12,450 nucleotides of DNA from Frankiales bacterium (GCA_019246495.1 JAFAQI010000155.1:1-12450); one strand, 5' to 3'. Positions 1 to 7,351 are shown, numbered from the stretch's first letter. Program-made: numbers and translations. Notes: generated from the sequence alone by a model not told the origin.

Positions 1-1
1 C

Positions 2-2617
2 GCGCACTGCAACATCCGCGTGCTCGGTGTCGCGCCCGGCGCCTCCGTCGCCGTCATGAAGGTCTTCGGCGAGAACGTGATTCCGTTCAACAGCGAGATC
101 CTGCAAGGGATGGACTACGCCGTGAACGTCGACCACGTCGACATCCTGAGCGAGTCCTTCGGCGGCAACCCGCTGCCCGACCTCGGCACCGAGGACCCGA
201 TCGCGCTGTTCAACACGGCCGCGGTCAAGAACGGCGTGACCGTCGTCGTCAGCACCGGTGACGCCGGTACGACGAACACCATCGGCACCCCGGCGACCGC
301 GCCCGGCGTCATCGCCGCGGCGGCAACCACGACGTACCAGATCTATGCGCAGACCTCGTCCTACGGCGCCTACCTCGGCGACAGCGGCGGGTGGCAGAGC
401 AACAACATCGCGCCGATCAGCAGCTCCGGCATCACCGAGTCGGCGCACACCGCCGACGTCGCGGCGCCCGGCGACGGCAACTGGATCGACTGCTCACCGG
501 ACTCGACGACCTACACCGAGTGCGTGCCGCCGTGGCCGAATGCGGCACAACCGCAGCCGATCCACCCGTTCGGCGGGACGAGCGAGTCCTGCCCGCTGAC
601 CGCCGCAGCCGCAGCGCTGGTCATCGAGGCCTACCGCAACAGCCACGGCGGAGCCACTCCGGCACCGACACTGGTCAAGCGAATCCTCAAGAGCAGCGCC
701 ACCGATCTTGGTGCTCCGGCGGAGAACCAGGGTGCCGGGCTCGTCAACGCCTACCGCGCGGTGCAGCTCGCCCGCTCGGTCCCGGGCAGCGGTGTCAAGC
801 ACCCGGCACACCACGAGCGCACGCTGTTGCTCAGCCGGACCGACGTCACCCGCACGGGTACGCCGGGCTCGGCTGTGTCGTTCACCGAGAAGGTGACGAA
901 CCTCGGCGCGAAGAGCCGCAAGGTGACGCCGCGGCTGACGCACTTCGTCGGCGAGCACCAGGTCGCCGCGGGCAGCGTGACGCTGAAGAGCAGCGAGCCG
1001 CAGATGCTCTACATCGCCCAGGCCGGCAGCAGCGGCTACCAGGTGCCCTACACCTCCACGACGTTCGTCGTGCCGAAGGGCACCAACCGCCTCGTCACCC
1101 GGCTCGCGTGGGACGGAAGCGTCGGCTCCGGCATCGTCCGCGGGTCGCTGTTCGACCCGAAGGGCCGGATGATCGCCAACTCGCGACCGCAGGGAGCGTC
1201 GCCAGGCTTCGGCGAGATCGAGGCGCGCAACCCGATCCCCGGTCGCTACCGCCTCGTCGTCTTCCCGACGAGCCCGCCGCTGTTCTCGGGCAAGGTGAAC
1301 TTCACGGTGTTCACCCAGCAGGACGCCGGCACCGGTTCCGTCACTCCGGCCAGCGCGACGATCCCGGCCGGCGGGACGCGCACGTTCCATGTCTCCGCGA
1401 CGCTGCCGTCGTCGGCCGGTGACGTCACCGCGGCGCTGCGGTTCAACAACGCCGCGGGTGCCGTGCCGGTCATCGAGCGGTCGCTCGTCACGCCGACGGT
1501 GCAACACCCCGGTCACTTCTCGGCGACCATCACCGGAGGCAACGCAAGACCATCGCTCTATGGCATCGCCAAGTGGTTCCAGTTCGACGTACCGAAGAAC
1601 GTCAAGGACGTCGACGTCGACATGGCGATCGCGCACAAGGGCTACGACCTGCTCGCGTTCCTGGTCGACCCGCAGGGCGTGCCACAGGACGTGACGTCGA
1701 GCCTCTACATCGACCAGTCACCCGCGGCCGCAGACCCGGCGGAGCTGAGGACGATGCACCTGAGTTGGGCGACTCCGACACCTGGGCGCTGGGGGCTGAT
1801 CATCGCGGTCACCCAGGGGCAGTCGTCGGGACAGACCTCGACGCATCTCGACGGGACGGTGGCGTTCAACACCGTGCACGTCACCGCCTCGGGGCTGCCG
1901 CAGAGCAAGTCGCACGCGATCGCCGCAGGCACGTCTCTCAACGCGACGATCCAGGTCAGCAACACGGGCAACTCGCCCGAGGCCTACTACGTCGACCCGC
2001 GGCTCAACACCAGCGAGACGGTGCTGCCGCAGGACAACGGTGTGACGAGCGGCAACCTGCCGATCACGTTCGCCGATGGCCTGCCGCAGTTCTTCGTGCC
2101 GCCGTTCAGCAGCTCGGTCACGATCGCCGCGCAGTCGCACGGTCCGGGTGGCACAGCCGCCGGGGCGCCGCGCGTCGACTTCGACACGAGCTCGGCGTTC
2201 GGTTCCCCCGACGTGCTGTCGACGACGGGGACCAACGCGGTCGCGACGATCACCCGGAGCGACTTGGCGTCCTCGGAGTACTCCTGCACGCCGACGATCG
2301 TGAAGTCAGGCGGCTTCACGGACGTGCCGACCGCAGGGGGCACCTATAACTGTGGAGCGTCCGTGGTGACCAAGGCGTTCGACGACTTCATCACATCGTC
2401 GACGGGTGACCTGTGGAACGGCGCGTCCTACACCCCGCTGGTGCTCCAGCCGGGACAGACGGGCGAGATCGACGTGACGATCTCCGCGCCGTCCGACGCG
2501 CCCGAGGGCTACGCCGTCAACGGCTTCCTGCCGGTGATGACGTTCGACCCGGCAACGATCAGCGGCGATCACCTGATCTCGTTCCCCTACGCCTACTCGT
2601 TCAAGTCCGGGGGCTGA
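2..2617 (+). CDS. Secreted S8 (subtilase) family serine peptidase, 5' truncated by window edge
   Basis: The reading frame is open from base 2, so the GTG at 20 is internal; the true start, signal peptide and catalytic Asp and His lie upstream. The last 871 residues are present. The catalytic Ser is in GTSESCPLTA (Ser codon 581-583), matching the GTS.. serine box of subtilases. The oxyanion-hole box reads VVSTGDAGTTNTIG, with Asp (codon 260-262) where subtilisin has Asn; Asp here is typical of sedolisins (S53) and some S8 subgroups. After the catalytic domain (to about base 780) come roughly 600 residues of Ser/Thr/Gly-rich beta-type sequence. These resemble Fn3-like and pre-peptidase C-terminal/P-like modules, e.g. 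IPGRYRLVVFP and PTPGRWGLIIAVT, each typical of such beta domains. There is no LPXTG signal or C-terminal membrane helix, so I infer release outside the cell. Substrate unknown. The gene ends facing a strong hairpin. Confidence 0.88.
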   Translation, partial: AHCNIRVLGVAPGASVAVMKVFGENVIPFNSEILQGMDYAVNVDHVDILSESFGGNPLPDLGTEDPIALFNTAAVKNGVTVVVSTGDAGTTNTIGTPATAPGVIAAAATTTYQIYAQTSSYGAYLGDSGGWQSNNIAPISSSGITESAHTADVAAPGDGNWIDCSPDSTTYTECVPPWPNAAQPQPIHPFGGTSESCPLTAAAAALVIEAYRNSHGGATPAPTLVKRILKSSATDLGAPAENQGAGLVNAYRAVQLARSVPGSGVKHPAHHERTLLLSRTDVTRTGTPGSAVSFTEKVTNLGAKSRKVTPRLTHFVGEHQVAAGSVTLKSSEPQMLYIAQAGSSGYQVPYTSTTFVVPKGTNRLVTRLAWDGSVGSGIVRGSLFDPKGRMIANSRPQGASPGFGEIEARNPIPGRYRLVVFPTSPPLFSGKVNFTVFTQQDAGTGSVTPASATIPAGGTRTFHVSATLPSSAGDVTAALRFNNAAGAVPVIERSLVTPTVQHPGHFSATITGGNARPSLYGIAKWFQFDVPKNVKDVDVDMAIAHKGYDLLAFLVDPQGVPQDVTSSLYIDQSPAAADPAELRTMHLSWATPTPGRWGLIIAVTQGQSSGQTSTHLDGTVAFNTVHVTASGLPQSKSHAIAAGTSLNATIQVSNTGNSPEAYYVDPRLNTSETVLPQDNGVTSGNLPITFADGLPQFFVPPFSSSVTIAAQSHGPGGTAAGAPRVDFDTSSAFGSPDVLSTTGTNAVATITRSDLASSEYSCTPTIVKSGGFTDVPTAGGTYNCGASVVTKAFDDFITSSTGDLWNGASYTPLVLQPGQTGEIDVTISAPSDAPEGYAVNGFLPVMTFDPATISGDHLISFPYAYSFKSGG

Positions 2618-2630
2618 CGACCGGCAGCGA

Positions 2631-2680
2631 GACTTGTCAGACTCTCGTCGGGTCAGGGCCCGGCGAGAGTCTGACAAGTC
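2631..2680. terminator. Long hairpin, probable bidirectional terminator between convergent genes
   Basis: Two 22-base arms (2631-2652 and 2659-2680) are complementary except for one G:U wobble, separated by a 6-base loop. It sits 13 bases after the S8 peptidase stop and 14 bases from the proline dehydrogenase stop, where two convergent genes need transcription to end. There is no clear U-tract on either side, which is common for actinobacterial hairpin terminators. The arms begin GACTTGTCAGACTCTC. It could also be a copy of a dispersed intergenic palindrome. Confidence 0.8.
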
Positions 2681-2694
2681 CTCAGTGGGAGAGC

Positions 2695-3615
2695 TCAGCT
2701 CCGGGTGGCCAGCGCGCGCAGGAAGAACGCGACGTTTGCCGGGCGCTCGGCCAGGCGTCGCATGAGGTAGCCGTACCACTCGTCGCCGTACGGCACATAG
2801 ATCCGCACGCTGTTGCCGGCCTGCGCGAGCCGCAGCTGCTCGTGCGGCCGGATGCCATAGAGCATCTGGAACTCGTAGGTGTTCGTCGGCCGGCCCAGCC
2901 GCTGCACGAGCGACGACGCGATCGCGACGAGGCGCGGGTCGTGCGTCGCGATCATCGGATAGCCGGCGCCCTCCAGCAGCACGCGCAGGCAGCGCACGTA
3001 GGACCGGTCGACCTCGAGCCGCTGCTGATGTGCGACCGACGCGGGTTCCTTGTAGGCGCCCTTGCAGAGGCGGACCCGGGAGCCGGCGCCGGCGAGGTCC
3101 CGGCAGTCGGCCTCGGTCCGATGCAGGTAGGCCTGAAGCACGGCGCCGACCCAGGGAAAGTCCCGGCGTAGCTCACGGAGCACCGCGAGCGTCGAGTCGG
3201 TGGTGGTGTGGTCCTCCATGTCGAGCGTGACGGTTGTGCCCGCTGCGGCCGCCGCCTCGCAGATCGCCCGCGCGTTGTCGAGCGCCATCGACTCGTCGAG
3301 CGCCTGACCCACCGCCGACAGCTTGACCGACACCTCGGCGCGGTCGGCAAGCCCGCGCTCCGCGAGAGTCGCGAGCAGCGTCACGTAGGCCTTCGTGGTC
3401 GCGTCGGCGTGCCCCACCTCGGTGGTGTCCTCGCCGAGCCGGTCGAGGCTCACGGTCAGGCCGGCCGCCGCCAGCTCGGCGGTGACGCGCACCGCATCGT
3501 CGATCGCTGTGCCGGCGACGAACCGGCGTACGACGTTGCGCGAGACAGGTGCCCGCTCGACGATCCGGCGCACCCCGTTGCTGCGCGAGGCCAGCAGCAG
3601 CACGTCGCGGAGCAC
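2695..3615 (-). CDS. Proline dehydrogenase (monofunctional, FAD-dependent)
   Basis: This enzyme oxidises L-proline to 1-pyrroline-5-carboxylate, passing electrons through FAD to the quinone pool; it is the first step of proline catabolism and is membrane-associated in most bacteria. The 306-residue length fits monofunctional actinobacterial PRODH. Family landmarks of the (beta/alpha)8 barrel are all present: SVKLS (96-100), LDMEDH (131-136), QAYLHRT (161-167), RLCKGAYKE (182-190), ATHD (223-226), EFQMLYGIR (248-256), VRIYVPYG (270-277) and YLMRRLAERPAN (283-294). The last contains the paired arginines that bind the proline carboxylate. The GTG start lies 5 bases after the stop of the upstream isomerase and lacks a clear Shine-Dalgarno, so translation is probably coupled. 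No pyrroline-5-carboxylate dehydrogenase gene (pruA) is in the window, so the second step must be encoded elsewhere. Confidence 0.93.
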   Translation of the reverse strand: MLRDVLLLASRSNGVRRIVERAPVSRNVVRRFVAGTAIDDAVRVTAELAAAGLTVSLDRLGEDTTEVGHADATTKAYVTLLATLAERGLADRAEVSVKLSAVGQALDESMALDNARAICEAAAAAGTTVTLDMEDHTTTDSTLAVLRELRRDFPWVGAVLQAYLHRTEADCRDLAGAGSRVRLCKGAYKEPASVAHQQRLEVDRSYVRCLRVLLEGAGYPMIATHDPRLVAIASSLVQRLGRPTNTYEFQMLYGIRPHEQLRLAQAGNSVRIYVPYGDEWYGYLMRRLAERPANVAFFLRALATRS

Positions 3616-3620
3616 GAGGT

Positions 3621-4472
3621 TCAGGCTAGAGCCGTGCCGCCGCTGTCGGCGGGAGCGGCCGCGCCGGGCTCGGCGGGAGCCGCGAAGTGGAGCCGCGTGA
3701 AGGCCAGCGCCTCCGCGAGGTCGGCCTCGCGGTCCGCCCGGCTCTCAGCCCGGCGGGTGTTGACCTCCACGACCACGGTGCCGTCGAAGTTGTTGCGGGC
3801 CAGCGTCTCGAGCAGCTCGGCGCACGGCTGCTGGCCACGACCGGGCACGAGGTGCTCGTCCCGCGGCGCCCCGACGCCGTCGGCGATGTGCACGTGACTT
3901 AGCCGGCGGTCCATCTTCTCCGCCATGTCGAGGGCATCGGTCTGCGACACCGAGGTGTGCGACAGGTCGATCGTGAAGTCCGGGAAGTCCTCGTCGGTCG
4001 GGTCCCAGTCAGGTGCATACGGCGTGACCGACCGGCCCCGGGCGCGTAGCGGAAACATGTTCTCCACCGCGAAGCGCACATCGGTCTCGCCGGCCATCCG
4101 CCTGATGCCCGCGAGAAAGTCCCGCGCATAGTCGCGCTGCCACCGGAACGGCGGGTGCACGACGACCGTCGACGCGCCCAGGCTCTCAGCTGCGTTGCGC
4201 GCCCGGACCAGCTTCGCCCAGGGGTCGGTGCCCCAGATCCGCTGCGTGATGATCAGGCAGGGCGCGTGCACCGCGAGCACCGGCACGTCGTGATAGTCGG
4301 CGAGCCGCTTCAGCGCTTCCGGGTCCTGGCTGACCGGATCGGTCCAGACCATGACCTCGACGCCGTCATAGCCCAGGCGCGCCGCGATCTCGAAGGCCGC
4401 CGCGGTCGACTCCGGATAGACCGATGCCGTCGACAGGGCGACCTTCGCCGCAGGAACCCGTACGACGGCCAC
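3621..4472 (-). CDS. Sugar phosphate isomerase/epimerase-like TIM-barrel protein
   Basis: A 283-residue AP-endonuclease-2/xylose-isomerase-like barrel. Metal-ligand positions expected for the family are visible: E137 in AVENM, D169 and H172 in DLSHT, H194/H196 in HVHIAD, and E236 in VVVEV. Other barrel strands are VLAVHAPC (65-72), TVVVHPP (102-108) and EHLVPGRG (206-213). The reaction and substrate are not identifiable; the superfamily includes isomerases, epimerases and endonuclease IV. The start is chosen at the GTG at 4472 because GGGGAG (4482-4487 on the minus strand) lies 9 bases upstream. A longer TTG-start version to 4490 would bury that Shine-Dalgarno inside the gene. It is the first gene of a pair with proline dehydrogenase and is divergent from the Rv0495c-like gene. 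From memory, mycobacteria keep a similar isomerase-like gene (Rv0498) close to Rv0495c, so this neighbourhood looks anciently conserved. Confidence 0.85.
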   Translation of the reverse strand: MAVVRVPAAKVALSTASVYPESTAAAFEIAARLGYDGVEVMVWTDPVSQDPEALKRLADYHDVPVLAVHAPCLIITQRIWGTDPWAKLVRARNAAESLGASTVVVHPPFRWQRDYARDFLAGIRRMAGETDVRFAVENMFPLRARGRSVTPYAPDWDPTDEDFPDFTIDLSHTSVSQTDALDMAEKMDRRLSHVHIADGVGAPRDEHLVPGRGQQPCAELLETLARNNFDGTVVVEVNTRRAESRADREADLAEALAFTRLHFAAPAEPGAAAPADSGGTALA

Positions 4473-4481
4473 GTCGCTAGT

Positions 4482-4487
4482 CTCCCC
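4482..4487 (-). promoter_or_regulatory. Shine-Dalgarno that sets the isomerase-like gene start
   Basis: On the minus strand this reads GGGGAG, followed by 9 bases and then GTG at 4472. It argues for the shorter 283-residue protein over the TTG start at 4490. Confidence 0.6.
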
Positions 4488-4503
4488 CAACCAGCCGTGC
4501 GCA

Positions 4504-4509
4504 TAGAGT
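4504..4509 (+). promoter_or_regulatory. Probable -10 box of a leaderless promoter
   Basis: TAGAGT matches the actinobacterial TANNNT -10 pattern and is followed by 7 bases and then the GTG at 4517. This is the spacing expected if transcription starts at, or within a base of, the start codon. No Shine-Dalgarno precedes either candidate GTG, which agrees with a leaderless mRNA. No convincing -35 hexamer is seen. Confidence 0.45.
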
Positions 4510-4516
4510 GTCCGGC

Positions 4517-5251
4517 GTGCCCGAGGTCTCCCTCGACTTTCCGCGTCAGTGGGTCGAGTTCGTCAACCCCGAGGACGAGGAAGAGATCTTTCGCTGCGAT
4601 CTCACCTGGTTGCTCTCCAGCTGGACCTGCATCTTCGGCAGTGGCTGCAAGGGAATCGTGAAGAAGCGCGCCGACGACGGCTGCTGCTCGCACGGTGCCT
4701 ACTACGCCGAGAAGGCCGACGAGAAGCGCGTCGAGAAGTTCGCCCGGCAGCTCACCGACGACGAGTGGCAGTACCGCAAGCAGGGGCTGAAGGGCGGCAT
4801 CTCCGAGGTCGAGGACGGCAAGCGCCGTACCCGCCGGCTGAACGGGGCGTGCATCTTCCTCAACCGGCCGGGCTTCCCCGCCGGCCAGGGCTGCGCGCTG
4901 CACCTGCACGCGCTCAACACCGGATTGCACCCGCTGGAGACGAAGCCGGACGTGTGCTGGCAGCTGCCCGTACGCCGCACCTACAACTGGGTGACGAGGC
5001 CGGACGACACCAAGGTCCTCATCACGACCATCGGCGAGTACGACCGGCGCGGCTGGGGCTCCGGCGGCCATGACCTCACGTGGTGGTGCACCGGCGCGAC
5101 CGAGGCACACGTCGCACCGGATCCGCTCTATGTCACCTATGGGCCGGAGCTGACCGAGCTGATGGGCGAGCCGGCTTACGACATCCTCGTCGAGCTGTGC
5201 GAGTCGGCGTTGAGCGCGAAGCGCCGGGTTGCCCCGCACCCGGCGGACTAG
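4517..5251 (+). CDS. Conserved cysteine-rich protein of the mycobacterial Rv0495c family, function unknown
   Basis: A soluble protein of 244 residues with no signal peptide or membrane helix and ten cysteines (27, 38, 44, 56, 57, 112, 126, 147, 191, 228). The cysteines are embedded in conserved-looking blocks: [57 protein letters not shown] and DRRGWGSGG. The order (Cys cluster, CC, then a late Cys-rich CALH block and KPxxCxQLP) resembles the YkgJ/DUF3109 class of putative metal- or Fe-S-binding proteins, so I infer metal binding. From memory it closely matches mycobacterial Rv0495c, which I recall being linked to redox homeostasis; I cannot verify that here. The GTG at 4517 is chosen over the in-frame GTG at 4508 because of the -10 box spacing. 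blaI follows after only 12 bases, so they may be cotranscribed. Confidence 0.82.
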   Translation: MPEVSLDFPRQWVEFVNPEDEEEIFRCDLTWLLSSWTCIFGSGCKGIVKKRADDGCCSHGAYYAEKADEKRVEKFARQLTDDEWQYRKQGLKGGISEVEDGKRRTRRLNGACIFLNRPGFPAGQGCALHLHALNTGLHPLETKPDVCWQLPVRRTYNWVTRPDDTKVLITTIGEYDRRGWGSGGHDLTWWCTGATEAHVAPDPLYVTYGPELTELMGEPAYDILVELCESALSAKRRVAPHPAD

Positions 5252-5263
5252 CGCGAGCCCGGG

Positions 5264-5668
5264 ATGACGCTTCGCCGGCGCGCGGGCGACCTCGAGGCAG
5301 AGGTGCTGGCGGCGCTGTGGTCGGCCGGCCGACCGCTGACTCCGGGTGAAGTGCGCGACCGGCTCGACCACCCGCCTGCCTACACAACGGTGACGACGGT
5401 GCTGGTGCGGCTCACGGACAAGGGCATCGTCACCCGTGCTCGGCCCGGACGGGCCTATGTCTACGCACCGGCGCTCGATCGGGCGGAGCTCGCGGCCGCT
5501 CGGATGACCGAGCTGCTCGGCAGTCACCGGGACCGGGCCGAGGTGCTCGCGCGGTTCGCGGGGTCGCTGTCTCCGGCCGACGCGGCCGTGCTGAGCTCGC
5601 TGCTGCCTCGGGGATCCCACCTGCCTCGAAGCTCGCGCCGGCCGCGGGGAAAGGCCCGCCCGGCATGA
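5264..5668 (+). CDS. BlaI/MecI/CopY-family winged-helix transcriptional repressor
   Basis: A 134-residue repressor of the penicillinase-repressor family. These proteins bind short inverted repeats as dimers and are inactivated by proteolysis triggered through a partner M56 membrane metalloprotease. The winged helix spans about residues 7-70: GDLEAEVLAALW (8-19), PLTPGEVRDRL (24-34), the recognition helix region AYTTVTTVLVRLTDKG (39-54) and the wing IVTRARPGRAYVYAP (55-69). The C-terminal dimerisation helices follow at about 72-114 (ARFAGSLSPADAAVLSSLL). A basic tail of about 20 residues (SRRPRGKARP) extends beyond the usual end. Its stop overlaps the M56 start (ATGA), the standard signature of a repressor/protease pair. 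No inverted repeat is visible upstream of its own start; the only operator-like site nearby is at 6609-6629. The regulated signal is unknown, and the symbol blaI is withheld because no beta-lactam link is shown. Confidence 0.92.
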   Translation: MTLRRRAGDLEAEVLAALWSAGRPLTPGEVRDRLDHPPAYTTVTTVLVRLTDKGIVTRARPGRAYVYAPALDRAELAAARMTELLGSHRDRAEVLARFAGSLSPADAAVLSSLLPRGSHLPRSSRRPRGKARPA

Positions 5669-6594
5669 TCGCCGCCAGCACGCTCGCGTTCGTCTTCGCC
5701 GCGCTCTTCGGCCTCCTGGCACCACCCGTGGCCCGGCGGGTGCGACCGTCGGCGGCCGTCTGGCTGCTCACGGTCGGCGGAGTTGTCGCCGGTCTCTGCA
5801 TGGTGTGCGTCCTCGGCCTGCTCGCGCTGCCGTTGGTCGGGACGTCGGTCGAGTTCGCGGAGGCAGGGCACTGGTCGGTGCACAACTTCGAGCAGCGTGA
5901 CCCGACCAACAACGGGCTGGCCTGGCTGTCGTTCGCCGTACTGCTCGTCACCCTGGGTCGGATCGGCATCGTCGCCTGGCGGCACGGCCGCGCTCTGCGC
6001 GCCACCGGTCGCGCATCCCGGGACCTGCACCGGCTCGTCGGCGGGCTCGTCATCCTGCCCGAGGACGAACCGGACGCCTACGCGCTTCCCGGACGTCGCG
6101 GCTGCGTCGTGGTGACGAGCGGTCTGCTGCGGCGGCTGGATCCCGCGGGGTGGCGCCTGGTTCTTGCCCACGAGATCGCACATGTGCACCGTCGACACCA
6201 CCGCCACCTGTTCGCTGTCCGCCTGTCCATGACCGCCAACGTTCTGCTCGCGCGACTCGGCCCGGCGCAAGAATTCTGTGTCGAACGCTGGGCCGATGAG
6301 AGCGCAGCTGCCGTGGTCGGCCGGAGGGTGGCAGCGCGCGCGTTCGGCAAGGCAGCGGACCTGCTCGGCGGCACTGCCGAACGGCCGGCCGGTGCACTCG
6401 CCGTCGCGTCCTGCGCGCTCGACACCCGGGCTGCGGCGCTCAGTCGCCCGCCGCTGGGCCTGCGTCCCGCTCTGCTGCTCGCCGCAGTGGGCTGCGCGGT
6501 CGGCGCCTTCACCGCCACTGCCGTGGCGCTGAACGACGCCGGGGCGCTGTTCGCGCGCGTCCACCCTGCGACGAGCCACGCCGAGCGGCCCTGA
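5665..6594 (+). CDS. M56 family integral-membrane metallopeptidase (BlaR1-like protease without sensor domain)
   Basis: A 309-residue multi-pass membrane zinc protease. The HExxH motif is HEIAH (169-173) inside LVLAHEIAHVHRRHH, and the downstream acidic motif VERWADESA (206-214) supplies the expected third ligand Glu207. Predicted membrane segments are about 2-20, 32-58, 86-106 and 263-285, with the active-site loop cytosolic between the third and last. In BlaR1/MecR1 such proteases cleave or trigger cleavage of the BlaI-type repressor after drug acylates a C-terminal penicillin-binding domain. Here the protein ends about 24 residues after the last helix, so that sensor is absent and the inducer cannot be predicted. 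A possible Shine-Dalgarno, GGGGAAAGG (5646-5654), lies inside the blaI-like gene, whose stop overlaps this start. A hairpin covers this gene's own stop codon. Confidence 0.9.
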   Translation: MIAASTLAFVFAALFGLLAPPVARRVRPSAAVWLLTVGGVVAGLCMVCVLGLLALPLVGTSVEFAEAGHWSVHNFEQRDPTNNGLAWLSFAVLLVTLGRIGIVAWRHGRALRATGRASRDLHRLVGGLVILPEDEPDAYALPGRRGCVVVTSGLLRRLDPAGWRLVLAHEIAHVHRRHHRHLFAVRLSMTANVLLARLGPAQEFCVERWADESAAAVVGRRVAARAFGKAADLLGGTAERPAGALAVASCALDTRAAALSRPPLGLRPALLLAAVGCAVGAFTATAVALNDAGALFARVHPATSHAERP

Positions 6595-6607
6595 AGGCCT
6601 CTTCAGG
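6590..6607 (+). terminator. Short hairpin over the M56 stop codon, possible terminator
   Basis: CCTGAAG (6590-6596) and CTTCAGG (6601-6607) form a perfect 7-bp stem with a GCCT loop. It includes the TGA stop at 6592-6594. There is no U-tract, so termination is plausible rather than certain. It ends one base before the next inverted repeat. Confidence 0.45.
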
Positions 6608-6608
6608 A

Positions 6609-6629
6609 ACTACTACGCGCTGTAGTAGT
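6609..6629. promoter_or_regulatory. Perfect inverted repeat, candidate BlaI-family operator
   Basis: ACTACTAC (6609-6616) and GTAGTAGT (6622-6629) are perfectly complementary 8-base arms around a 5-base spacer, giving TACTAC/GTAGTA half-sites. BlaI/MecI-family operators are short dyads with TACA/TGTA-type cores, and I recall GTAGTA-like half-sites for actinobacterial members. The dyad lies directly downstream of the blaI-like/M56 pair and upstream of the mannose synthase gene, filling the region where a promoter spacer would sit. It could instead be a second terminator hairpin or the site of another dimeric regulator. Confidence 0.6.
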
Positions 6630-6634
6630 AAGGT
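6629..6634 (+). promoter_or_regulatory. Probable -10 box of a leaderless promoter for the mannosylation operon
   Basis: TAAGGT fits TANNNT and is followed by 6 bases and the GTG at 6641. The inverted repeat at 6609-6629 abuts and slightly overlaps it, so a bound repressor would block the promoter. The -35 position (GGAACT, 6606-6611, 17-base spacer) is a poor match to TTGACA. The AAGG at 6630-6633 could alternatively act as a Shine-Dalgarno on a longer transcript. Confidence 0.4.
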
Positions 6635-6640
6635 CCGCCG

Positions 6641-7351
6641 GTGCTCGCACTCGTCGTCGTGCCGACGTACAACGAGGCGGACAACATCGGTCCGCTGCTC
6701 GACCGGCTGCTGCCGGCATCGACCGGCCTCCACGTCCTCGTCGTCGACGACAGCTCACCCGACGGCACGGCGGAGGTCGTACGGCGGCGACCGGAGCACG
6801 GTGACCGGCTGCACCTGCTCTCGCGCGCGGCGAAGGAAGGGCTCGGTCCGGCGTACCTCGAGGGCTTCCGGCGCGCGCTCGAGGACGGCTACGACGTCAT
6901 CGTGCAGATGGACGCGGATGGATCGCACGACCCTGCCGACGTGCCTCGGTTGATCGACGCGACGTCCGAAGCGGACCTCGTCGTCGGGTCTCGTTACGTC
7001 GCGGGCGGGCGCATCGATGGCTGGGCCAGGTCCCGGTTGCTCCTGTCCTGGGCCGGGAACCGATATGCACAACTACTCCTGCCGGTGGGCGTTCGCGACC
7101 TGACCGGCGGCTTCAAAGCGTGGCGCGCGGCGTTGCTGAAGGAGGTCGTGGCGACACCGATCGACACGCGCGGCTACGGCTTCCAGATCGAGACGACCGT
7201 CGCCGCGGTCCGGCTCGGCGGCCGTGTGACCGAGGTGCCGATCACGTTTCGCGACCGCGAGCGGGGCCACTCCAAGATGACGGCGCGCATCGCGGCCGAA
7301 GCGGCGGTCGCCGTTCCGCGCGCCCGCCGCGGCATCCGGAGCAAGCGCTGA
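6641..7351 (+). CDS. Polyprenol monophosphomannose synthase (Dpm1/Ppm-type GT2 glycosyltransferase)
   Basis: This enzyme transfers mannose from GDP-mannose to a polyprenyl phosphate at the cytoplasmic face of the membrane. The product is the lipid-linked donor used by extracytoplasmic GT-C mannosyltransferases for lipoglycans and glycoproteins. The 236-residue protein is a complete catalytic domain: VVVPTYNE (5-12), DDSSPDGT (36-43), the metal-binding QMDADGSHDP (89-98), VVGSRYV (114-120), DLTGGFKAW (153-161), GYGFQIE (178-184) and VPITFRDRERGHSKM (199-213). All are hallmarks of the DPM1 family. There are no membrane helices and no fused apolipoprotein N-acyltransferase domain, unlike the two-domain mycobacterial Ppm1. 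The GTG at 6641 is the first start and leaves no upstream conserved sequence out. It overlaps the next gene by CTGA, forming a two-gene mannosylation operon that may be controlled by the dyad just upstream. Confidence 0.92.
   Translation: MLALVVVPTYNEADNIGPLLDRLLPASTGLHVLVVDDSSPDGTAEVVRRRPEHGDRLHLLSRAAKEGLGPAYLEGFRRALEDGYDVIVQMDADGSHDPADVPRLIDATSEADLVVGSRYVAGGRIDGWARSRLLLSWAGNRYAQLLLPVGVRDLTGGFKAWRAALLKEVVATPIDTRGYGFQIETTVAAVRLGGRVTEVPITFRDRERGHSKMTARIAAEAAVAVPRARRGIRSKR
7338..7341 (+). promoter_or_regulatory. Shine-Dalgarno supporting a CTG start for the mannosyltransferase
   Basis: GGAG lies 6 bases before the CTG at 7348. No ATG, GTG or TTG exists in this frame between the GTG at 7120 and the GTG at 7444, and neither of those gives a sensible protein end. 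Confidence 0.5.

Noticed and set aside
4310..5725. A 471-codon minus-strand open frame across the isomerase, Rv0495c-like and blaI-like genes
   Set aside because: Low-complexity basic translation, crosses three convincing genes and an intergenic promoter region; a high-GC shadow.
7120..7347. Long N-terminal extension of the mannosyltransferase inside the mannose synthase gene
   Set aside because: The 76 extra residues are charged, lack hydrophobic structure and read the conserved end of the synthase in another frame.
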